A DNA stretch of 64,000 nt, taken from Apteryx mantelli. Lineage: Eukaryota > Chordata > Aves > Apterygiformes > Apterygidae. The notes beneath the pieces are model-generated. The model made no database searches. It was given only the letters and a program-made list of their open reading frames with translations, and was not told the origin of the DNA. The first letter of the stretch is position 1. Every line of letters begins with the position of its first letter. This document shows positions 53,021 through 61,787 of the stretch, one piece after another. The position numbers were made by a program, and so were the translations under genes. Where the stretch lies: NCBI RefSeq assembly GCF_036417845.1, contig NC_090014.1, positions 624,253-688,252 on the forward strand, read 5' to 3'.

Positions 53021-53724
53021 GTACGGCGGGCTGCCCGGACGCCTGGGCCCCGGGGCGGCAGGGCCAAGCGGGGGCACCCAGACGCCTGGGTCCCCAGGGT
53101 GGCGGGGCTGAGCAGGGGCGCCCGGACGCCTGGGCCCCATGAGGGCGGCGGGAGGCTCTCGGGGGCGTCGGCAGCGCTGATCCCGACAGGGCCCCAGCGG
53201 AGTCGGATCCCCCCCTGGCGCCGGGGCAAGAGCGGAACCGCCCCTAACCCCCCTGGGGCAGAAGCCAACATCCCCCGGGGGCAGGTAATGCCCGTGCAGG
53301 GCCAGGGCAGGAGCGAAGGGCTGCCCGGACGCCTGGGCCCCTGGGGGGTGACGATGTCCATGGGATGGAGAAGGGCAGCCGGGACGCCTGGGTCCCCTGG
53401 GGGGCGGTGAGGTCTATGGGATAGAGGAGGGCAGCCCGGACGCCGGGGCCCTCGAGTGAGTGGGGGTGCTGGGGTGGCGCAGATGCCCGAGGGGGAGCGG
53501 GGTGCGCAGGGCACTTGGACGCTGGGGCCCTCGGGTGCGTGGGGACCCCCCCGCACCCCGGATGCCGTCGGCACCAGCACCTGCTTTCCGCCCGCGGGAG
53601 AGAAGCGGGTGCCGGCGGTGGTGGGGCAGGAAGCTGGGGGGGGGGAGGGAGGCGGGTGGGGGGTCCGCGCACCGGGCCCGGACGCCTGGGCCCCCGGCCT
53701 CCCGCCCGCCTCCCCTGCAGCACC

Positions 53725-56700
53725 ATGGAGCCGCCACCACCGGGACCCTTCGGCCCCCTGTTCGGCACCGCCGGCCCCTTCCCGGCGCCAGGGCAGCCGC
53801 TGTGGCCCCCCCCGGGGCCCCCCCCGGCCCCGCCGCCGCCACCCCCCCCGGCGCCTGGACCCCTTCGGCCAGGCCTTTCCCCACCGCCTGCCTGGCGGGG
53901 CCTGGGGGGCCCCGGCGTCCGGGCAGCCGGGCTACCTGCCGCTGCCCTATGGCGGCCCCCCCCCCCGAGGAGCCCCCCCCGGCCTGCCTCTACCAGGAGC
54001 TGCAGCTGCCGCCCTTCCCGGGCCCAGGTGAGCGCCGGGGCGCCCGGACGCCTGGGCCCGCTGCTCCTCCTTGGGGGGGGGGGGGGGGGCTGGGTGCAGC
54101 CCTGACCCCCCCCATCCCTGTCCCCCCCCGACGCAGCCCCGCAGGTGCTGGGGGGGGCCGAGAGCTTCGCCGGACTCCTGGGCCCCCCAGACTGGGGCCC
54201 GGACAGTGCTCGGTGCTTCCAGGTGAGCCGGGCCGGGAGCGGCGGGTGGTCCGCGCCCGGACGCCTGGGCCCCTGAGGAGGCAGCCCGGACGCCTGGGCC
54301 CTGCCCGCGCCTCACCCGTCGCTCCGGCAGGACCCCGAGCCGCCCTTCGGCGGCTTCGCGCTGTGGCCGGCGGCGGCCGCGGGGGAGCCGTCGGGCAGCA
54401 GCGCTGCGGCCGCGCCGGGCTGGGAGCCCCCCGGGGCCGGGGCCGCCGGCACCCCCCAGGTGAGCGGAGTGCCAGGACGCCTGGGCCCCGGCAGGGCTCG
54501 AGGACCCCGGACGCCTGGGCCCCTGGAGGGTGGCAGGAGCTGGGGACGCCCGGGTCCCCCGGGGGGCTCTGGGCGCCCTGGACGCCTGGGCCCACGGCGG
54601 GGCCGTGACCCTCCTCCCCGCGTCCCGCAGGTGCCGCCGACGGCCGCCCGGTTCCGGAGCCGCCTGGGCCTGTGTGGGGGCCCCCCCCGGTACCGGCCGG
54701 CCCCCATGCTGGACCCGGGGCGCCGGGGCACCGGCCTCTTCGAGCCGCCGCCGCCGGGTGGGTGCCGCGTCCCCCCCCCATCCGCCCCCCCCTGCGCCCC
54801 CCCCCATCCCGCCGCTGACGGCTCCTCTCGCTTCTGCGCAGGCGACGAGGCTGAAACGCCGCCGCCGCCGCCGCCGCGCCCGTGAGTGGGGCGGCCGTGG
54901 GGAGGGGAGGGGGGGGTCCGTCCGCGGCGGGACGGGGGGGTCCCATCGCCGCCCCCCCCCCCCACGCGCCGCTGTCGCCCGCAGGCGCATCAACGTGGGC
55001 CCCGGGTTCCAGGCGGCGGTGCCGGCGGCGGCTGCGCGGGAGGGCGGCCGGGCGCCCCGGGAGAGGCCGCGGGCCCAGCTGGCCTGGCGGCCGTGGCCGG
55101 GGCTGGCGCGGGCCGGCGAGGCGCGGCGAGGTGAGTGGTGGCGGTGGCGGCGGGGGGGGGGGGGGGACGGACGCGGTGGCCGGGGGGGGGACACGACGAC
55201 GAGGGGACGCGGCGGCGGCGGCGGCGGCGACCCCCCCCCAACGGCGGCACCGTCCCCGCAGTGGAGGCGCTGCTCGACCTGGCCTGCTCCAGCGCCCTGC
55301 CCGGCGGCGGCACCAACCGCGAGCTGGCGCTGCACTGCCTGGCGCGGGCCGGCGGCAGCCTCACGGTAAGGGGGGGCCGGGGGGGGCGGATGGGCGGACG
55401 GACGGACAGATGGACTGACCCCGCGTCCCCCCCCCATGTCCCCCCGTCCCCAGGGCGCCCTGGAGCTGCTGCTGCTGGGGACGCCGGCCTGGCCGCCCGG
55501 GCACCCGCTGGCCACCTACCGCTACACTGGTGAGCGCCGGGGGGGCCGGGGGGGTTCTGGGGGGAATCCAGGGGGGTCTGGGAGGGTCCAGGGGGGTCTG
55601 GGGGGGTCCAGGAAGGTCTGGGAGAATCCAGGAGGATCTGGGGGGGTCCAGGGGGGTCTGGGGGGGTCCAGGAAGGTCTGGGAGAATCCAGGAGGATCTG
55701 GGGGGGTCCAGGAGGATCTGGGGGGGTCCAGGGGGGTCTGGGGGGGTCCAGATTCCCCCGACCCCCCCCCCCCAGCACACCAGCTCTGCACTGCTGAGCA
55801 CTGGGGGGGGATTCAGCAGGATCCAGTTGGGGATCTGGGGGGGTCCAAGTGGATCTGGGCCCCCCCAGCCTCCCCCGTGCACCCGCTGGCCACCTACTGC
55901 CATGCTGGTGGATGCCAGGGGGGGATCCGGCAGGATCCAGGGGGATCCGGGGGGGATCCAGTAGGATCCAGGGGGATCCAGACCCCCCCAGACCCCCCCC
56001 GGGCACCCGCTGGCCGACTACTGCTACACTGCTGAGTGCCAGGAGGATCTGGGGAGGGATCCGGGGGGATCCTGGGGGGATCCAGCTGGATCTGGACCCC
56101 CCTGAGCCCCCCCTGCACCTGCACTGATCCCCCACCGCTACGCCGGTGAGGGCCAGGGGGGATCCATCAGGATCCAGGGGGATCCAGGTACCCCCCGACC
56201 CCCCTCCCCACGCTCACTGGACACCTACCGCTATGCTGGTGAGGGTGGGGGGGATCTGGGGGGGATCCAGGGGGGGATCCAAGGGGATCCAGCCCCCCCC
56301 GGCCCCCCCCCCCCCGCAGGCAGCGACGCCTGGACCCCCCAGGAGCGGCGGCTCTTCGCCAAGGCGCTGGCCCGGCACGGGAAGGACTTTGCCCGGATCC
56401 AGCAGGCGGTGAGAGCGCGGGGGGGGGGGAATCTGGCTGGGGGGGGGATTTCGGCCGGGGGGGCCCCGCTCACCGTCCCCCCGTCCCCCCCCCCCAGGTG
56501 CCCTCCAAGCGGCTGCCGCAGTGCGTCGAGTTTTACTACCTGCACAAGCGGCGGCTAGGCCGGGCGCGGAGGCAGGTACGGGGGGGTCTGGGGGGGTCGG
56601 TGGGGGCCCGGGGGGGCCACAGGTCCACCACCACCCCCCCCTGCTGCCGCTCTCCATCCCAGGCGCCGCCCGGCCCCGAGGCCCCCCCGGACGCGGCCCC

Positions 56701-56976
56701 CGGCTCCCGCTTCCCCTGCCGGCTCTGCGGCAAGTGAGTGCGCGGCGGCGGTGAGGGGGGGGACACGCGGCCGGGACCCCCCCCGGCTCCCGCTGACCCC
56801 CCCGATCCGCCAGGACCTTCCTCAAGGTGAAGAGCCGCAACGCCCACATGAAGATCCACCGGCAGCCGGGGGGCTGGGGGGGGCCCCCGCTGCCGCCGCC
56901 GCCCCCCCCGGCCTGGCCCCCGGCCCCTGTGTGTGCCGCGGGGGGGGCCGCCGGCGCGGGGCAGCTCTTCGCCTGA
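53725..56976 (+). CDS. ELM2-SANT-C2H2 protein, TRERF1/ZNF541/MIDEAS family-like
   Basis: Predicted HDAC-complex scaffold of about 470 residues. Coding exons: 53725-54027, 54137-54222, 54331-54459, 54631-54757, 54842-54881, 54985-55130, 55262-55365, 55454-55529, 56320-56408, 56498-56575, 56663-56733 and 56814-56976. All have GT-AG sites, and phases agree from exon 2 on. Order: Pro-rich N-terminus; ELM2 ([42 protein letters not shown]); SANT ([36 protein letters not shown]); C-terminal finger [20 protein letters not shown] with C-x2-C-x12-H-x3-H spacing. ELM2-SANT plus a KVKSR(N/S)AHMK finger is the TRERF1/ZNF541 arrangement, but this protein is far shorter. The first coding exon changes frame at two C-runs. 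AATAAA at 57153-57158. Exact orthology is unknown. Confidence 0.85.
55530..56260. repeat. Intron array with repeated exon-8 end and splice donor (ELM2-SANT gene)
   Basis: The intron begins with GGGTCTGGGGGGGTCCAGG units (55540-55750). It then holds four degenerate copies of the preceding exon's end, the segment CACCCGCTGGCCACCTACCG with CTACACTGGTGAGCG, at about 55874, 55996, 56112 and 56210. Two of them keep GG|TGAGGG-type donors (CGCCGGTGAGGG, TGCTGGTGAGGG). GGATCCAGGGGGGATCC units separate the copies. Confidence 0.85.
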
Positions 56977-57056
56977 GGCCTGGCCCCCCCCCGGCACCCC
57001 CCGCCCCCTTCCCGGGCCGCCGCGTCCCATCACACGGCCGAGGAGGGAGCCGGCAG

Positions 57057-57158
57057 TTTATTGCGGAGGAGACGCGCGGGGCTGGAACCGGGAAAGGGGC
57101 TTTGGACACGGCTGGGCCCCCCCGGCGTGCGGGGAGGGGGGGGCCACAGCCCAATAAA
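57057..57158. terminator. Overlapping convergent poly(A) signals
   Basis: The plus-strand AATAAATAAA (57151-57160) ends the ELM2-SANT gene. The minus-strand AATAAA (57057-57062) ends B3GAT3. The two 3' UTRs therefore overlap by about 100 bp or more. Confidence 0.75.
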
Positions 57159-57174
57159 TAAATCAGAGCGGCGC

Positions 57175-57625
57175 CGCGGTGTGTCCCTGCGTCCGGAGCA
57201 TCCCTGCGTCTGGAGCGTCCATGCGTCCGGCACGTCCCCGCGTCCGGTTTGTGGCACATCGCCATCTCCGGCGCGTCCTCGTGCCGCTGCATCCCCGTGT
57301 CCGGCACATCCCCGTCTCCGATATGTACCTGTCCCTGGCGCGTCCCCGTGTCCCGTGCATCCCCGTGTCCGGCACATCCCCGTCTCCGATATGTACCTAT
57401 CCCTGGCGCGTCCCCGTGTCCTGTGCATCCCTGTGTCCGGCTAACCCCGTGTCCTCGCATTTGGCACATCCCCGTATCCAGTGTGTCCCCATCTCTGGGG
57501 CATCCCTGCGTCTGGCACGTCCCTGTCTCCAGTGCGTCTCCGTCTTTGGCACGTCTCCGCATCCGGCGCGTCTCCGTGTCCAGCACGTCCCCGTCTCCGG
57601 CGCGTTCCCGTCTCCGGCGCCGCCG
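57175..57625. repeat. CGTCCCCGTGTCCGGCACATCC minisatellite in the B3GAT3 3' UTR
   Basis: Units of 15-18 bp (GCGTCCCCGTCTCCG and GCATCCCCGTGTCCG), about 26 copies, with a 90-bp higher-order repeat containing GATATGTACCT(A/G)TCCCTGG. It would be part of the mature B3GAT3 mRNA. Confidence 0.85.
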
Positions 57626-57632
57626 CCGTCGC

Positions 57633-59876
57633 TCACACCTCCACGTGGGGGTCGGAGCCGAGCCCCTCTCGCTGCAGCTGCTCCTCCTGCCGCATCTTGG
57701 GCTTCTCGGTGCGCGTGTGCCACACCAGCACCTGCAGGGACAGTGACGGTTAACGTGGGCCCCGGCGTCCGGGCGGCGCGGCACGGCACAACACGGCACA
57801 GCGCGGCGCGGCGCGCTCACCCGCGTGCAGTTGTCGGCCTTGGGCTCCAGCTGCTCGCGGGAGACGAGGTGGCGCAGCAGGCTGCTCTCCAGGTAGCCGC
57901 GCTCGGCGCGCGGGTCGAAGCGGGCGCCGGGCCGGGCCAGCAGCAGCCGCAGGGCCACGGCGAAGCCGGCCATGTCCAGCGGGAAGGGCCGCTCGGGCTT
58001 CCAGGCCGCGTGGAAACCCACCACGCGGCCCCGCTCCACCAGCGGCCGCTCGAAGCGCAGGCCGCCCACCAGCCCCACCGGCCACACCGCCACGCGCCGG
58101 GTGCTGCGCATCTGCGGCGGGAGGCGGACGGTGAGGCGGCGCGAGGGGGCGATGCCGCTGTCCCCGCCGCGCCGCCGCCGTCCCCGCCGCGCCGCCCACC
58201 TCGTCGAAGAGCCGCAGGCTGTAGGTGTTGTCGTCGTCGGCGAAGTAGACGACGGCGGGCTCGGCGGGCGCCCGCGTGTCGCGCAGCCACTGGAGCGCGC
58301 GGTTGCGCTGCTCGGCGCCGCGCGGCCGCAGCCAGGCCGGGTCGCCGGGGCGGCGCCGGCGCTCGGGCGCCGTGGGCGCGTGCAGGTGGGTGAAGCGCAG
58401 CCCGCTCTGCGCCAGCAGCGAGGCCACCAGCGCCGAGGGCGCCGCCGCGTCCTCCACCACCACCCAATGCAGCTTGGGCACGTGCAGCAGTGTCTGCGAC
58501 AGCCGCACCAGCTCCGCCTTCTGCACCAGCCTGCGGGCGGCGGCGCCTCAGGGCCCGGCCGGGGGGGGGGGAACGCGGGGGGCATTGCGGGGGGGCATCA
58601 CGGGGCTCTGGGGTGCCCCGCGGGGCCGGGGGGGGCTGTGGGGAGCCAGGCCGGGCTGTAGGGGGCTGTGGGGGAGCTGGATAAGGCCGTGGGGGGCCCC
58701 ATGGGGCTGGGGGGGGCCGTAGAGGCTCACCTGGTGTAGCTGGGGGGCTGGGGGGGGCCATGGGGGTCTCATCTGGGGTAGGTGGGGGGCCATGGGGGGC
58801 CACAGGGACTCACCTGGCGTAGCTGGGGGGCTGGGGGGGGCTATAAGGGGCTGGGGAGGCAGCAGGGACTCACCTGGCATAGGTGGGGGGCCGTGGGGGG
58901 CTATAGGGGGCCGGGGAGGCAGCAGGGACTCACCTGGCGTAGGTGGGGGGCCGGGGGGGGCTATAGGGGGCAATGGGGGGCTGTGAGGACTCACCTGGCA
59001 TAGGTGGGGGTCACCACGTAGATGGTAGGCAGCTCCGGGGGCAGCTCCGGGGGGATCGGCCCCGGGGGGGGCGGCCGGGAGCCTCCCGGGCTGGGCGGGC
59101 GCTGCCCCCCGCGCGGTTCGGGGCCCCCCGGCCCGGCCCCCCCCCGCTGGCGCCGCTGCCGGCAGTCGCAAGGCTGCCCTGGGGGCGCGGGGGGGTCACC
59201 AACCCCGGCGGGGGGCACCGGGGGCACCGGGGCAGCCGGAGGGGGCCGTCGGGGACCCCCGGGGGGCAGATTGGGGGGGACCGGGGACCCTGGGGTGGTG
59301 GGATGGGGCAGTTGGGAGCACCGGGGTGGGTCAATCAGGGACCCTGGGGCAATTTAGGACCCCAAAATGGGGGGACGGGGCAGTTGGGGACCCCAGGGGG
59401 GCAGATTGAGGGGGACCAGGAACCCCGGGGCGGTGGGACGGGGCAGTTGGGGACCCTGAGATGGGGGAACAGGGCAGTTGGGGGCCCCAGGATGGGGAAT
59501 CAGGGACCCCGGGGCAGTTGAGGACCCCAAAATGGGGGGACGGGGCAGTCGGGAACCCTGGGGGGGCAGATTAGGGGGGACCCCGGGGTGGTGGGACGGG
59601 GCAGTTGGGGACCCCATGGTGGGGCAATCGGGGACCCGGGGCAGTTGAGGACCCCGAGACGGGGGGACAGGGCAGTCGGGGACCCCCGGGTGTCCCCATG
59701 GCCCTGGCGGTGCCCAGTTGACCCCAGTTGCCCCCAGTCGTCCCCAGTCGTCCCCCATCGCCCCCAGTTGCCCCCCGTCGCCCCTGGACCTCACCGAGCT
59801 GCAGCAGGGCGTAGAGCAGCCCCCCCAGGGAGGCGAGGAAGTAGGCGACGAAGACGTTCCTCAGCTTCAGCCTCAT
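57633..59876 (-). CDS. B3GAT3: B3GAT3, glucuronosyltransferase I of the proteoglycan linker
   Basis: Golgi type II enzyme that adds the terminal glucuronic acid of the GlcA-Gal-Gal-Xyl linker on proteoglycans. Exons: [20 protein letters not shown] (short tail and signal anchor), GQPCDC and a Pro-rich stem, [54 protein letters not shown] with the UDP/Mn-binding DDD motif, [40 protein letters not shown] with the catalytic Glu, and [20 protein letters not shown] ending HVEV. ATG at 59876, stop at 57633-57635. The stem is Pro/Arg-rich and diverged. The intron after TPTYAR contains repeated copies of that exon end. No disruption was seen. Confidence 0.96.
58720..59010. repeat. 60-bp repeat with a B3GAT3 exon end and splice donor
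   Basis: The genuine exon ends CCCACCTATGCCAG|GTGAGTCC (about 58990-59005, minus sense). Four or five copies downstream in gene sense repeat CCCACCTACGCCAGGTGAGT at about 58930, 58870, 58810 (CAGCTACGCCAGGTGAGT) and 58730 (CACCAGGTGAGCC), with a decayed copy near 58768. Spacing is mostly about 60 bp. Most copies keep a full-consensus CAG|GTGAGT donor. Confidence 0.9.
59230..59700. repeat. GGGGCAGTTGGGGACCCC repeat in B3GAT3 intron 1
   Basis: Units of about 30-60 bp with GGTGGGACGGGGCAGTTGGG and GACCCC(G/A)GGG. Confidence 0.85.
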
Positions 59877-61011
59877 GGCGGCGCCGGGGCTGGGGGCGGC
59901 CGCTGTGGGGGGGGCTTGGCGGACCTGGCCCCCCCGCGGCGCCCAGTGCTCCCAGTGCCCCCCCCCCGCGGCGCCCAGTGCTCCCAGTGCCCCCCCCGCT
60001 GCTCCCAGTGCCCCCAGTGCCCCCCCGCGGCTCCCAGTGCCCCTCAGCACCTCCCCAGTGCCCCCAGTGCCCCCCCCCGCGGCGCCCAGTGCTCTCAGTG
60101 TCCCCCCCGGCTCCCAGTGCCCCCAGTGCCCCCCCGGCACCCAGTGCCCCTCAGCACCTCCCCAGTGCCCCCAGTGCCCCCCGCCGCGGCTTCCAGGGAC
60201 CCCCCCGCGGCTCCCAGTACTCCCAGGGCTCTCCCAGTACCTCCTCCAACGCCCCCAGTGCTCCCAGCCCCCCCAGCACTCCCAATATCCCCCCAGTACC
60301 CTCCAGCAGCCCCCCAGCGCTCCCGGTGCTCCCAGCCCCGCCCCGCCGGGCCCGTTTCCATGGCGACCGCGGCGAGGGCGGGAGCGCGGACGTGGCGCTG
60401 TCGCCATGGAGACGGCGCGGCGCCGGGGGGGGGAGGCGGGGGCGGCGCCGCCGGGACTCACGGGGCGGCGGCGGCGGCAGCAGCGGCGGGGCCTGGCCGG
60501 GCCGGAGGGTCTGACCGGAGCGGAGAGGAACGGACCGGGCCGGGACCGGGGCCGCCGCGCTCGCGCAGCCTCCGCCGGGCCCGTCCACGGCACTTCCGGT
60601 CCCCTCCCCCGCTCCGCTCCGGGCCGCTTCCGCCCGGGGTCCGTCCCCGCAGATGCCCGGCCCGGAAACGCGCTCCCGCACTTCCGTTCCGAGGGGAACG
60701 GTGATCTCCAGCTTCCGGCCCACCCCTGCTCCGCTCCGGGCCACTTCCGCCCGCGCTTTCGGGGGTCCGTCCCGGCCGGGGCCCGGCCAAGAACTGCGCC
60801 CCGGCACTTCCGTTCCGGAGGGGGCAGCAGCGCAGCCGGACACCTGGGCCCCCCCCGGGGGGAGGGTGGGGGGGACAGGGGCACCCGGAGGCCTGGGCCC
60901 TCGCTGCTTTGGGGCCAGTCCCCGGGAAATGGGGGCCGGCAGGAGCGCAGCCGGGCCCTGCCCCACCCCAGGAAGCAGATGGCAGCGCCTCCAGCTCGGT
61001 TTTTTTCCTGT
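59877..61011. other. B3GAT3 promoter, CCCAGTGCCCCC repeat, GANAB 3' flank
   Basis: Positions 59930-60340 are a CAGTGCCCCCAGTGCCCCCC / GCGGCGCCCAGTGCTCCCAG minisatellite. Positions 60340-60830 are a CpG island with repeated CACTTCCGG(T/C)CC ETS-like sites at about 60590, 60680, 60740 and 60805. No exon was recognised. AATAAA of GANAB in minus sense is at 61012-61017. Confidence 0.6.
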
Positions 61012-61787
61012 TTTATTTGTCTTTTATCAAAACGCCGCGCGGGTGCCGCCCCCCCCCCCCCGGCCCCCCCGGCCCTGGCTCAGCAGCTAAAAACGGATGC
61101 GGGGGGCCAGAGCCCCCCCCACGGCGGCCGGAGGGGCCGGGGCAGCCGTGGGGGCGATTCCCACCTGCTCCGGGTGGCATCAGCCCCACGGACCCCTGCG
61201 GGGGGGCAGCACCGTGGGGCGGAGGGGGGGGGAGGTCCCTCCCCCCCCCGCCCCCCAGTGTCCCCCTGGTCAGGGCCAGGGGAGAAGAGAGGAGAAAGGA
61301 GAAAGGAGAAAGGAAAGGGGGGGGGGATGGGCAAGGAAAAGGGGTTGTAGGGCAGGGAAAAGAGGGGACATGGGGCGAGGAAAGGGGTTGTGGTGCGAGG
61401 AAGGGGGGGGACATGGGGCAGGAAAGGGGGGCACAGAAAGAGGGAAAGGGGGGGGGGGTCGGGGGCTCCCCACGTGGGGCACAGGGAGCAGCGCCGGCTT
61501 GGTCCCCATCTCGCACCAGCCCTGCCCGGGCCCCACAGCCGGACACGGCCCCGGCCACCCCAAGCCCCACACATGTGGGGGATGGGGGGGGGGAAGAGGG
61601 CAGGGGGGCTGGAGCAGTGACCCCCCCGCAGCCCCCCCAGCCCCCCAAACCATCCCTGCGACGATTCCCCTGGGAAGAGGCCGAGGCTGGATCCTGCCCC
61701 CCCCGGGGGGGGGGGTCCTGGGGGGGCGGGGGGGGTCCTGGGGGTCCCGGGGGGGCCGTGGGGACACCCCCCCCCCACGGCCCCCCA

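Noticed and set aside
51869-53700. A ROM1 (tetraspanin) gene, expected between EML3 and B3GAT3
   Set aside because: No tetraspanin transmembrane or large-loop cysteine motifs were found in any frame. The slot is filled by the ELM2-SANT gene and repeats.
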